Positions 54,749 to 63,557 of a stretch of 64,000 nt of DNA are shown here, in pieces (the first letter of the stretch is position 1; each line of letters opens with the position of its first letter). The notes under the pieces were generated by a model. The model was not told the origin of the DNA, made no database searches, and saw nothing but the letters and a program-made list of their open reading frames with translations. A program made the translations under genes and the position numbers. This DNA comes from Pseudomonas sp. St316 (GTDB lineage: Bacteria > Pseudomonadota > Gammaproteobacteria > Pseudomonadales > Pseudomonadaceae). The stretch spans positions 4,526,001 to 4,590,000 of the forward strand of contig NZ_AP021901.1 in the NCBI RefSeq assembly GCF_018325905.1, given 5' to 3'.

Positions 54749-55315
54749 ATGCGCCTGTTTCGCTCACTGACCTTGTTGTTGACCCTGGTCGCTCCCCTGG
54801 CGTTTGCCGACGACCTGTATCAGGTTGAAATGATTCTGGTGCGCCAGAATGCCGAGCCGGCGATTGTCAGCCGCGCTGCACCGGAAGACTGGGACGCCGG
54901 CGCGCAACGCCTGGGCGCGGATAGCCAGCGCACACCGGCTATGGGCAATATCGTCGAGAAACTCACCGCCAGCGGCCAATACACGGTATTGATGCACAAG
55001 GCTTGGCAGCAGACGCTCGGTGAACAGGGGCGCAAAGTTGCCATCAGCGACGGTACCGAACAGTTCGGGCAATTCCCCATCGAGGGCACCCTGGAGCTGA
55101 AGCTGGGCCGCTTCACCGACGTGGATGCCGATTTCTGGATCAACCAGATCAACGCCAACGGCCTGGTCACCGCCAGCGAGCGCCTCAAGCAGCAGAGCCA
55201 TACCAAGAATGGCCAACTGAATTTCCTCGACAACGGGCATCTTGGCCTGCTGATCAAGATCACCTCGTTGACCGCGCCCGCGCCACGGCAGGCACCTGAA
55301 GTCATTCCGGACTGA
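54749..55315 (+). CDS. CsiV family protein
   Basis: The ATG is 10 bases after mfd and preceded by GAAGGA. The 188-residue product has a signal peptide (MRLFRSLTLLLTLVAPLAFA) and a mature part starting DDLYQVEMILVRQ, which matches CsiV proteins (peptidoglycan-binding, first described in Vibrio with the D-amino acid and LpoA context). A conserved strand-rich C-terminal half has FPIEGTLELKLGRFTDVDAD. It is probably periplasmic and co-transcribed with mfd. Confidence 0.85.
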   Translation: MRLFRSLTLLLTLVAPLAFADDLYQVEMILVRQNAEPAIVSRAAPEDWDAGAQRLGADSQRTPAMGNIVEKLTASGQYTVLMHKAWQQTLGEQGRKVAISDGTEQFGQFPIEGTLELKLGRFTDVDADFWINQINANGLVTASERLKQQSHTKNGQLNFLDNGHLGLLIKITSLTAPAPRQAPEVIPD

Positions 55316-55326
55316 TTGGCGCGCCT

Positions 55327-58020
55327 ATGCCCTCGCCCCTGAGCAAACCCCTGGCACCTTCCTGGGTCAATCGATTCAAGGAACAGAGCCTGGAGCGCGG
55401 GCGCCGTTATGCGCTGGAAAACCGCGCCAGGATCGTCGAGGCCGGCGACAGCACCATCACCGCCAGCTGCGAAGGCTCTGGCGGTAACGTCTACCGTCAG
55501 ACCATTCGCCTTAAAGAGTCAGCCAAGGGCACGCTGATTCTGCTCGAAGCCGCGTGCTCATGCCCGGTGCGCATCAACTGCAAGCACTGCGCGGCAGTGT
55601 TGCTGCAAGTCCAGGAAACCCTAGCCTACCCGGCCGCCGAAAAAGACGCGCAGTTGCTGGAAAAACTCCAGGCGGTGCTGGACAACCGCAGCCCCAAGGC
55701 CCCGCCACAAGTGCTGGTGGACAACGTGCAACCGGTGCCGCGCCTGTGGCTGGCCAGTATCGAGTTCAGCGCCTTCGAGCCGCGCAATGGCAAAATGCAG
55801 CGCTACATTCAACACCGCGCAGCCCTGTCCTTCAGCTATCTGGACGAATATGTCAGCGGCCAGCGCAACACCGACGTACTGATTCGCCAGGAAACCCAGA
55901 CACTGCGGATAAAACGCCACACCGATGTGGAACAGTCCTACCGCGAACAACTACGGATCCTCGGCTTCAAGGTCGCGACCCGACAAAGTAAGGCCCTGCC
56001 GGAAAGCGCAGGGGAACTGTACGAAATGGTCAACGACAGCGCCTGGCTGACCTTCACCCTCAACGACCTGCCGAAACTGCGTAGCCAGGGTTGGGAATTG
56101 CAAATCGACGAGGATTTCGGCTTCGATCTGACGGCGGTGGACGAGTGGTACGCCACTGTCGAGGAAACACCAGAGCGGGACTGGTTCGACCTGGAGCTGG
56201 GGATCATCGTCAACGGTGAGCGCCTGAGCCTGCTGCCAATCCTGCTGAACCTGATGCGTTCGCACATCGAACTGTTCAACCCGGAACGCCTGGCCCGGCG
56301 CCGTGACGACGAACTTATCCTGGTCAACCTGCCCAACCGCCCGAACTCGGAGTTTGGCCCGCAGCAAGTGGCGCTGCCCTATGGCCGGCTGAAACCGGTG
56401 CTGGCGACCCTGGGCGAGTTTTACCTGCAAGAGCCCGGCACCACCAAACTGCGCCTCAACAGCGCGGACGCCCTGCGCCTGAACCCGCTGCAGGACATGC
56501 CGTTGACCTGGGAAGGTGGCGAACACATTCGTGGCCTGGCGCAACGCCTGCGGGACATCAAGGATTACACCACCACCGCGCCAGAGGGCCTGAACGCGAC
56601 GCTGCGGCCTTATCAACTCGAAGGCTTGAGCTGGATGCAATCGCTCAGGCAGCTGGAAGTCGGCGGCATTCTCGCGGACGACATGGGCCTGGGTAAAACC
56701 CTACAGACCCTGGCGCACATTCTCAGCGAAAAAAACGCCGGACGCCTGGACCGGCCGTGCATGGTAGTGATGCCCACCAGCCTGATCCCCAACTGGCTCG
56801 ACGAGGCCGCTCACTTCACGCCGCAACTCAAGGTATTGGCGCTTTACGGCCCGGGGCGCAAGAAGCATTTCGACCGACTGGCCGATTACGACCTGGTCCT
56901 CACCACCTACGCCCTGCTGCCCAAGGATGTCGAGCGTCTGGCCGCGCAGCCGTTGCACGTGCTGATCCTCGATGAAGCCCAGTACATCAAGAACCCCACC
57001 AGCAAAGCCGCCCAGGCCGCCCGCGAGCTCAATGCCCGCCAGCGGCTGTGCCTGTCCGGCACGCCCCTGGAAAATCACCTGGGCGAACTCTGGTCGCTGT
57101 TTCACTTCCTGCTGCCGGGCTGGCTTGGGGACGTCAAGAGTTTCAACCGCGACTACCGAGTACCTATCGAAAAACGTGGCAGCGATGTACGACTGCAGCA
57201 CCTCAACGGTCGGATAAAACCTTTTTTGCTACGCAGGACCAAGGAGCAGGTGGCGACGGAACTGCCACCCAAGACCGAGATCATCCATTGGGTCGAACTC
57301 AGCGACGCCCAGCGGGACGTCTACGAAACCATGCGCCTGGCGATGGACAAGAAGGTCCGCGACGAGATCACCCGCAAAGGCGTGGCCCGCAGCCAGATCA
57401 TCATTCTTGAGGCGCTGCTCAAACTGCGCCAGGTCTGTTGCGATTTGCGCCTGATCAACGACGCCGCCCCGCCTGCCCGAGGCAGCACCTCGGGCAAGCT
57501 CGACAGCCTGATGGAAATGCTCGAAGAGCTGTTTGAGGAAGGCCGTCGGGTACTGCTGTTTTCCCAGTTCACATCCATGTTGGCGCTGATCGAAGATGAG
57601 CTGAAAAAACGCAATGTCGACTACGCAATCCTGACCGGCCAGACCCGAGACCGACGCACGCCGGTCAAGGAATTCCAGAGCGGCAAGCGTCAGATCTTTC
57701 TGATCAGCCTGAAGGCCGGGGGCGTAGGCCTGAACCTGACCGAGGCCGACACGGTGATTCATTACGACCCGTGGTGGAACCCGGCCACCGAGAATCAGGC
57801 AACCGACCGTGCGTACCGCATCGGCCAGGAAAAGCCGGTGTTCGTCTACAAGCTGATTGCCCGAGGCACCGTGGAAGAGAAAATCCAGCTACTGCAAAAG
57901 GAAAAGTCCGACCTCGCCGCCGGTGTGCTGGACGGACGCGTGGCCGGCGACTGGAAACTGCAAAGCGACGATATCGAGGCCCTGTTCGCACCGCTGCCGG
58001 ACAAACTGGAAAAACGCTAA
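55327..58020 (+). CDS. SWIM zinc-finger SNF2 helicase, 897 aa
   Basis: This protein starts 11 bases after csiV, so it may be in the mfd-csiV operon. It has a SWIM zinc finger at about residues 78-90 (CSCPVRINCKHC), an SNF2-associated domain (about 130-400), and the SNF2 motor with DDMGLGKTLQTL (motif I), LDEAQYIKNP (motif II), SGTPLENHLGELW (motif III) and, in the second lobe, LLFSQFTSML and TDRAYRIGQEKPV. It is an ATP-driven DNA translocase, with role in bacteria unknown. A close paralogue lies convergently downstream. Confidence 0.92.
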   Translation: MPSPLSKPLAPSWVNRFKEQSLERGRRYALENRARIVEAGDSTITASCEGSGGNVYRQTIRLKESAKGTLILLEAACSCPVRINCKHCAAVLLQVQETLAYPAAEKDAQLLEKLQAVLDNRSPKAPPQVLVDNVQPVPRLWLASIEFSAFEPRNGKMQRYIQHRAALSFSYLDEYVSGQRNTDVLIRQETQTLRIKRHTDVEQSYREQLRILGFKVATRQSKALPESAGELYEMVNDSAWLTFTLNDLPKLRSQGWELQIDEDFGFDLTAVDEWYATVEETPERDWFDLELGIIVNGERLSLLPILLNLMRSHIELFNPERLARRRDDELILVNLPNRPNSEFGPQQVALPYGRLKPVLATLGEFYLQEPGTTKLRLNSADALRLNPLQDMPLTWEGGEHIRGLAQRLRDIKDYTTTAPEGLNATLRPYQLEGLSWMQSLRQLEVGGILADDMGLGKTLQTLAHILSEKNAGRLDRPCMVVMPTSLIPNWLDEAAHFTPQLKVLALYGPGRKKHFDRLADYDLVLTTYALLPKDVERLAAQPLHVLILDEAQYIKNPTSKAAQAARELNARQRLCLSGTPLENHLGELWSLFHFLLPGWLGDVKSFNRDYRVPIEKRGSDVRLQHLNGRIKPFLLRRTKEQVATELPPKTEIIHWVELSDAQRDVYETMRLAMDKKVRDEITRKGVARSQIIILEALLKLRQVCCDLRLINDAAPPARGSTSGKLDSLMEMLEELFEEGRRVLLFSQFTSMLALIEDELKKRNVDYAILTGQTRDRRTPVKEFQSGKRQIFLISLKAGGVGLNLTEADTVIHYDPWWNPATENQATDRAYRIGQEKPVFVYKLIARGTVEEKIQLLQKEKSDLAAGVLDGRVAGDWKLQSDDIEALFAPLPDKLEKR

Positions 58021-58030
58021 CCCCCAATCC

Positions 58031-58060
58031 TTGTGGGAGCCGAGCTTGCTCGCGATAGCT
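58031..58060. repeat. Single REP element
   Basis: TTGTGGGAGCCGAGCTTGCT with CGCGATAGC matches the REP core with one extra base. It lies between the 3' ends of the two convergent SNF2 genes. Confidence 0.75.
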
Positions 58061-58098
58061 GACTATCAGGCGACATAGCCCGTGAATGTGTCGGTGAA

Positions 58099-60495
58099 TC
58101 AGGTCTTGGGCAACGGTGCAAACAACGCTTCGATATCGCTCTGCTCAAGCTTCCACCCCCCCATTGTTCCACCGTCCAGCACACTGCCAGCCAACGCAGC
58201 CTTATCCTGCTGAAGGGCTTGTATCTTCTCTTCCACGGTGCCTCGGGCAATCAGTTTATAGACGAACACAGGGTTGTTTTGCCCAATCCGGTAAGCTCGG
58301 TCGGTGGCCTGGTTTTCCACCGCCGGATTCCACCAAGGATCAAAATGAATCACCGTGTCGGCAGCCGTCAGATTGAGCCCTGTACCGCCCGCCTTCAGAC
58401 TGATCAGGAAAAGCGACACCTTGCCGCTTTGAAAGTCCCTCACCGGGGTGCGGCGATCCGTGGTGGAGCCGGTCAATAACGAATAGGTAAGGCTTCGCTT
58501 TTGCAGCTCCTCTTCAATCAAGGCCAACATCGAGGTGAATTGGGAAAACAGTAGAATCTTGCGCCCCTCGCTGAGCAACTCATCGACCATTTCCATCAAA
58601 CTGGCCAGCTTGCCACTGCCGGAACGCAACGCTTTGGCCGTCTGCACCGTATTGAGCAACCTCAGGTCGCAGCAAACCTGACGCAACTTGAGCAATGCAT
58701 CCAGAATGATGATTTGGCTACGCGCCACGCCGCTGCGGGCGATTTCGTCGCGGACCTTCTTGTCCATGGCTACGCGCACGGTTTCATAGACATCCCGCTG
58801 CCCCTCACTGAGTTCGACCCAATGCACTACTTCAGTCTTAGGTGGCAGCTCAGTGGCGACTTGCTCCTTTTTGCGCCGTAGCAGAAACGGTTTTATCCTC
58901 GCCGTCAGATGGCGCATTCGCTCGCTATTACCGTGCTTTTCGATCGGCGTTCGATAGTCCCTATTGAAGCTTTTGCTATCCCCCAACCAGCCTGGCAGCA
59001 GGAAATGAAACAGCGACCAGAGTTCGCCCAAATGATTTTCCAGGGGCGTACCGGACAGGCACAGGCGCTGCCGGGCATTGAGTTCGCGGGCAGCCTGGGC
59101 GGCCTTACTGGTGGGGTTCTTGATGTTCTGTGCTTCATCGAGAATCAGCACACTCCAGGCCTGGGGCTTTAACACCTCCAGATCCCGTGGCAACAAGGCA
59201 TAAGTCGTCAATACCAGATCGTACTGTGCAAGACTGGCGAAATCTTTTTGCCGGGCTGCGCCATGCAGCGCCACGACGTTGAGCTGCGGTGCAAAGCGCG
59301 CGGCTTCGTCAAGCCAGTTGGGAATAAGACTGGTGGGCATGACCGCAAGCGCAGGGACATCCAGGCGTCCGGCTTGCTTCTCGCAGAGCAGGTGAGCCAG
59401 GGTCTGCAAGGTTTTACCCAAGCCCATGTCATCGCCCAGGATGCCGCCGACTTCCAGCTCGCGCAGCGTCTGCATCCAGTTGAGCCCTTGGAGTTGATAA
59501 GGTCGCAGCGTGGCTTTGAGCCCTGCTGGCGCAGGAACATGCGCGTGAGTCGACTCATGCAATCGCTTAGCGAACGTGCGCAATCGCTCCCCGCCCTGCC
59601 AGGTCAACGGCACGCCTTCCAGCACATTCAACCTGGCCGCATCAAAGGCGCTCAGCCGTATCGAGTCCCCCCGATGCTCCTTCATGTACAACTCGCCAAG
59701 CGTTGCCATCAACGGCTTGACCCGCCCATACGGCAACGCGACCTTCACGCCAGGACCCGCGGTGAGTTTTCCACCGTTGAGATCAATCAACATCAACTGA
59801 TCATCACTGCGCTGATCGAGATTGCCCGGATCCATCATCTCGGGGCTTGAGCGAAGCAAGTCAAGCAAGATCGGCAGCAGACTGTGCCGTTTGCCATTCA
59901 CGACGATGCCCAGTTGTAAGTCGAACCACTCTCGGCCGGGAGACTCCTCGATGTCGGCGTACAACTGCTCCACCGGTTGCAGATCGAAATGAAAGCCCGC
60001 TTCGATATCGACCTGCCAATTGGCAGCATGCAATTGCGGCAGGCCTTTATCCATGAATGCCAACCAGGCCGCGTCATCCGCCATTCGGAACAGCTCACCA
60101 CCGCTACCCGCCAGCGCAAGACTTTTGCGATTGGCTTTCTTGAAACCTAACTTACGCAGAACGGTGCGAAAGGCTTGCTCGACATCCGGCTTACGCTCAA
60201 TGCGCAAGATTTCGGTCCTGGACAGGACCAGCAGTTCGCTGGGTGCTTTATCGTCCGCCACATGACCATCATAAATAAAGGTCAATGCCGCGCGATGTTC
60301 CGGAACAGAGTTCCAGTGCCGGAACTCGAGCGCACTTCCCAACGTCAACACCGCTCGCGGCTCAACACCTTCGATGAGGCGCTCAGTCAGTTCTTTAGGA
60401 GGCGGGATTGAGTGGTCAATAGCGTTGATCCGGTGACTGAAGAGCACGACATCTCGAACGGGCACCTCCGGAGCACGGCATAAATGGCACGCCAA
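58099..60495 (-). CDS. SNF2 helicase paralogue, C-terminal ATPase part after an in-frame stop
   Basis: This open frame begins directly after the TAA at 60498-60496 in the same frame as the N-terminal part, so the initial TTG is only the frame edge, with no Shine-Dalgarno. It carries a nearly complete SNF2 motor: DDMGLGKTLQTL, LDEAQNIKNP, SGTPLENHLGELW, LLFSQFTSML and TDRAYRIGQNNPV. The motor is very similar to the one at 55327, with long identical stretches. If made from an internal start it could fold alone, but it lacks the SWIM finger. Confidence 0.82.
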   Translation of the reverse strand: MACHLCRAPEVPVRDVVLFSHRINAIDHSIPPPKELTERLIEGVEPRAVLTLGSALEFRHWNSVPEHRAALTFIYDGHVADDKAPSELLVLSRTEILRIERKPDVEQAFRTVLRKLGFKKANRKSLALAGSGGELFRMADDAAWLAFMDKGLPQLHAANWQVDIEAGFHFDLQPVEQLYADIEESPGREWFDLQLGIVVNGKRHSLLPILLDLLRSSPEMMDPGNLDQRSDDQLMLIDLNGGKLTAGPGVKVALPYGRVKPLMATLGELYMKEHRGDSIRLSAFDAARLNVLEGVPLTWQGGERLRTFAKRLHESTHAHVPAPAGLKATLRPYQLQGLNWMQTLRELEVGGILGDDMGLGKTLQTLAHLLCEKQAGRLDVPALAVMPTSLIPNWLDEAARFAPQLNVVALHGAARQKDFASLAQYDLVLTTYALLPRDLEVLKPQAWSVLILDEAQNIKNPTSKAAQAARELNARQRLCLSGTPLENHLGELWSLFHFLLPGWLGDSKSFNRDYRTPIEKHGNSERMRHLTARIKPFLLRRKKEQVATELPPKTEVVHWVELSEGQRDVYETVRVAMDKKVRDEIARSGVARSQIIILDALLKLRQVCCDLRLLNTVQTAKALRSGSGKLASLMEMVDELLSEGRKILLFSQFTSMLALIEEELQKRSLTYSLLTGSTTDRRTPVRDFQSGKVSLFLISLKAGGTGLNLTAADTVIHFDPWWNPAVENQATDRAYRIGQNNPVFVYKLIARGTVEEKIQALQQDKAALAGSVLDGGTMGGWKLEQSDIEALFAPLPKT

Positions 60496-61389
60496 TTAGT
60501 CGTCCATTTCATAGGACAGCCGGCCAAGCTCCCTGCGCGACAAATCCAGATAATGAAGCGGCTCAAGCACCAGAACGTTTTCAAGCACCTGATCGCCACT
60601 TCGCCACCGAGGCCGATAATTGCCGTTGGCCTGCTCTTCCCAGACGAACTGCGCATTTTTTTGCGGCCCTGCGCCCAATGGCTGCGGCGGGTCGAAATCC
60701 AGGAACAGGCGTGAGGACTGTAATGCCAGCGCCAGCACCTCGGCGCCACTGCGCTCTTGCAACGGGAAACTGTTCTGATTGGGATAATGCTGATTGCTGA
60801 TAAGCGACTGACCAATCTGCTTGTCGACGTCGGACATATAATTCGGAAAACGATTCAGCATGTCCGTCAGTTGGCCAAACGCTTTCAGATCCTTCAGGGA
60901 ACCATCATCGAGTTGGCGCCCCTTGAAGAGCTCCAAAATCCATTGCCCTATGTACGTCTTCTTGAGTTTGTAGAAGATCCGGACATCGGCGTCTTTTTTG
61001 CTGGGTAGCGAATCGGCGCCCCGCTCGGGAATACCCTTGATCCAGGTTTCAAGTTCAGAATTCAGGCGCTCGCTGACGGATCCGTCCCCCAATGCTTGGG
61101 GATTCGCAATTAAATGGAACATGACGGCAGCGCAGTGCTTGCAGCTGTCACCGACCGGGCACGAGCATTCGTAACGAACGCCGTCGTATCCCCGATAACG
61201 AGTGAGCTCGATCACCTGCTGATAGACATTATCGTCGCCACCCGCGCATTCGGCGTGAATCGACTGCTCGTCTATCCGCAGTATTCGTACTCGCTCTCTG
61301 TCGGCGTAGTCGAACCCGCGCTCAAGGGAACGCTGATGGAAGCATTCGCCCCAATCTGTCTCAAGCAGTGCTTCAATTGATTGGGTCAT
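60496..61389 (-). CDS. SNF2 helicase paralogue, N-terminal SWIM part ending in a TAA
   Basis: The start at 61389 (MTQSIEALLETDWGECF) matches the position of the intact paralogue's N-terminus; the frame further up is not needed. The SWIM zinc finger is at about residues 75-88 (CSCPVGDSCKHC). About 200 residues without counterpart in the 55327 paralogue follow, including GQWILELFKGRQLDDGS. The frame stops at TAA 60498-60496 after YEMDD, directly before the rest of the protein. It would make a 297-residue fragment without the motor. Confidence 0.82.
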   Translation of the reverse strand: MTQSIEALLETDWGECFHQRSLERGFDYADRERVRILRIDEQSIHAECAGGDDNVYQQVIELTRYRGYDGVRYECSCPVGDSCKHCAAVMFHLIANPQALGDGSVSERLNSELETWIKGIPERGADSLPSKKDADVRIFYKLKKTYIGQWILELFKGRQLDDGSLKDLKAFGQLTDMLNRFPNYMSDVDKQIGQSLISNQHYPNQNSFPLQERSGAEVLALALQSSRLFLDFDPPQPLGAGPQKNAQFVWEEQANGNYRPRWRSGDQVLENVLVLEPLHYLDLSRRELGRLSYEMDD

Positions 61390-61426
61390 GGGAACTACCA
61401 ATCTTACGCATACCGTCACACCCTCC

Positions 61427-62437
61427 TCAATCAATCAGTTGGGCAGCCCTAAGCACGCTGATCGCCGTCAGCCAGCGTGGATCCTGACGGTATTGGGTGG
61501 AGGCAAAGGCCCGGCCGCGCATGCGGGCGATCCGCGCCGACGGCTTGACCTTCAGGCGTTGGGCGGCACTCAGGGCGAGCTCCGCGGCAGCGCGATCGTT
61601 GCACACAAGGCCCATGTCGCAACCCGCCGTCAACGCCGCCTCGATACGACTGGCAGCATCACCGACCACATGAGCACCGGCCATCGACAGGTCATCGCTG
61701 AAGATCACACCCTCGAATTGCAACTCACCGCGCAGGATGTCCTGCAGCCAGCGGCGGGAAAATCCAGCGGGATTGGCGTCAACCTGCGGGTAGATGACAT
61801 GGGCCGGCATGACCGCGGCCAGTTGCTTGCTCAGCCTGGCAAACGGTACCAGGTCGTTGGCGCGAATCTGCTCCAGGCTACGCTCATCGTTCGGAATCGC
61901 CACGTGGGAGTCAGCCTCGGCCCAGCCATGCCCCGGGAAATGCTTTCCAGTGGCGGCCATTCCGGCGGCGCTCATGCCGCGGATGAAGGCACCGGCCAAC
62001 AACGCAGCGCGCTCGGGGTCGCCTTCGAAGGAACGACTGCCGACGACGGCGCTGCGCTGGTAATCGAGGTCCAGCACCGGGGCGAAACTCAAGTCGAGAC
62101 CAACCGCCAACACTTCGGTGGCCATGATCCAGCCGCACTGTTCGGCCAGGTATTCGGCATTCGGGTTGTCGGCTATCGCCCGCATCGCCGGTAACCGCAC
62201 AAAACCCTGGCGCAGGCGCTGGACGCGGCCGCCTTCCTGGTCCACCGCCAAAAGAAGGTCGGGACGGATGGCGCGAATCGACGCACTCAGCTCGCGCACC
62301 TGACGCGGATGCTCGATATTGCGGGCAAAGATGATCAGGCCGCCTACCTCGGGCTGGCGCAACAGGTGGCGATCTTCGGCCGTCAGCCAGGTACCGGCGA
62401 CGTCCACCATCAACGAGCCTTGCAGGCCAGCAGTCAT
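61427..62437 (-). CDS. nagZ: Beta-N-acetylhexosaminidase NagZ
   Basis: This 336-residue glycoside hydrolase family 3 protein has the substrate motif KHFPGHG (about residues 171-177), the flexible loop with Asp-x-His (ADSHVAIP), and the nucleophile in FSDDLSMAGAHV. It starts with AAGGA before the ATG. NagZ removes GlcNAc from anhydromuropeptides in peptidoglycan recycling, which also affects AmpC induction. It lies between psrA and the SNF2 gene, as in P. aeruginosa near PA3005. Confidence 0.95.
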   Translation of the reverse strand: MTAGLQGSLMVDVAGTWLTAEDRHLLRQPEVGGLIIFARNIEHPRQVRELSASIRAIRPDLLLAVDQEGGRVQRLRQGFVRLPAMRAIADNPNAEYLAEQCGWIMATEVLAVGLDLSFAPVLDLDYQRSAVVGSRSFEGDPERAALLAGAFIRGMSAAGMAATGKHFPGHGWAEADSHVAIPNDERSLEQIRANDLVPFARLSKQLAAVMPAHVIYPQVDANPAGFSRRWLQDILRGELQFEGVIFSDDLSMAGAHVVGDAASRIEAALTAGCDMGLVCNDRAAAELALSAAQRLKVKPSARIARMRGRAFASTQYRQDPRWLTAISVLRAAQLID

Positions 62438-62608
62438 AGCAATTCCTTAATAACGATGAACCGGCAGGATGACACAGACACGGCCACGCCGCAGGGCCCA
62501 GGGCCCGACAGGTCGCGGTCATGCAATGAATGATAGAGCGGGTTCGAAACGAGAGTCGGCATGGGCGGCTAGCTTAGCGGATGTAGGCAGTCGCGCCCAC
62601 CCGTGCAC

Positions 62609-63316
62609 TTACGCCTTGGCCAGCGCCGGCGTCGATTTACTACGCGGACGCAATTGCGCGGCAGCCATGGCTTCATCGGTGACGCCACTTTCGGCACGCA
62701 TGCCGGCTGCCAGGAACGGCACCATCAGGCGCATGACCTGTTCGATCGAGGTGTTCACGCCAAAATCGGTTTCAGCAATGGCGCGCAACGCCTTGATACC
62801 GGACATGCTGAACGCCGCGGCGCCGAGCATGAAGTGCACCCGCCAGAACAACTCGATGGGCGGAATCCGCGGTGCGGCCTCATTGACCAGCAGCATGTAG
62901 CGACGGAAAACCTTGCCGTACATGTCTTCCAGGTAGCGTCGCAGGTGGCCCTGGCTCTGACTGAATGCCAAGCCTAGCAAGCGCATGAAAATGGAAAGAT
63001 CGTTACCACTGCGTGGCTGTACGGCAAGCGCTTGCTCGACCAGCATTTCCAGCAGTTCTTCAAGAGTCGGCTTGACGTCAGGCTTGGCCTGCCGGCGCTC
63101 CAGCTCGCGATCGAGACTGAGGCAGAAAGGCCCGAGGAACCGCGAGAATACCGCCTGGATCAGGGCCTTTTTCGAGCCGAAATGATAGTTCACCGCCGCC
63201 AGGTTCACCCCGGCCTTGCTGGTGATCAGACGCAACGAGGTTTCAGCGAAACCTTTTTCCGCGAACAACTGCTCGGCAGCATCGAGAATGCGTTCAACGG
63301 TTTCCGACTGGGCCAT
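62609..63316 (-). CDS. psrA: TetR-family regulator PsrA
   Basis: The start at 63316 (MAQSETVERILDAAEQLF) is the family start; the frame to 63334 adds six residues. The 235-residue protein has a TetR HTH (about residues 8-55) with TSLRLITSKAGVNLAAVNYH and a C-terminal ligand domain. PsrA represses its own gene and fatty-acid degradation genes, activates rpoS, and is released by long-chain fatty acids. Its two boxes lie just upstream at 63332-63358. Next to lexA, as in P. aeruginosa. Confidence 0.93.
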   Translation of the reverse strand: MAQSETVERILDAAEQLFAEKGFAETSLRLITSKAGVNLAAVNYHFGSKKALIQAVFSRFLGPFCLSLDRELERRQAKPDVKPTLEELLEMLVEQALAVQPRSGNDLSIFMRLLGLAFSQSQGHLRRYLEDMYGKVFRRYMLLVNEAAPRIPPIELFWRVHFMLGAAAFSMSGIKALRAIAETDFGVNTSIEQVMRLMVPFLAAGMRAESGVTDEAMAAAQLRPRSKSTPALAKA

Positions 63317-63331
63317 GGTTACTCCGCCTGA

Positions 63332-63358
63332 CAAACACTTGTTTGAAACATACGTTTC
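63332..63358 (-). promoter_or_regulatory. Two adjoining PsrA operator boxes
   Basis: CAAACACTTGTTTG (63332-63345) and GAAACATACGTTTC (63345-63358) both fit the PsrA consensus G/CAAAC-N(2-4)-GTTTG/C. They share one base, form a tandem, and lie 16 bases before the psrA ATG. This supports autoregulation. Confidence 0.85.
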
Positions 63359-63512
63359 AGCCCAGGGGTTGTCAAGCCTGCCGGGGCGTATTGCGAACGC
63401 CCGGTCACGTATTTAACCACACCTTTTCACGGGTGGTAGCCATGTCGAATCCAACAGCCCGACCGACCGTCCAGCGGCCGGTGAAAAAAGGAGGATTGCC
63501 AAGCGGCGTCCA

Positions 63513-63547
63513 CTGTATATAATCCCAGTCACTGTATAAAAAGACAG
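63513..63547 (+). promoter_or_regulatory. Two LexA (SOS) boxes upstream of lexA
   Basis: CTGTATATAATCCCAG (63513-63528) and CTGTATAAAAAGACAG (63532-63547) each match CTGT-N8-ACAG, the first with CCAG for ACAG. They lie 11 and 30 bases before the lexA ATG and support autorepression. Confidence 0.9.
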
Positions 63548-63557
63548 AGCGATCAAT

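Larger units (their letters stand above)
58099..61389 (-). pseudogene. Full-length SWIM-SNF2 helicase gene split by one TAA
   Basis: Reading through the TAA gives one continuous protein of about 1096 residues with SWIM, SNF2-associated and both motor lobes in order. The reading frame is the same on both sides of the stop. A CAA-to-TAA change (Gln to stop) would account for it. No frameshift is needed. Confidence 0.82.

Noticed and set aside
52228..54750. 840-residue open frame on the minus strand of mfd
   Set aside because: Shadow of the mfd codons in high-GC DNA; no recognisable domain.
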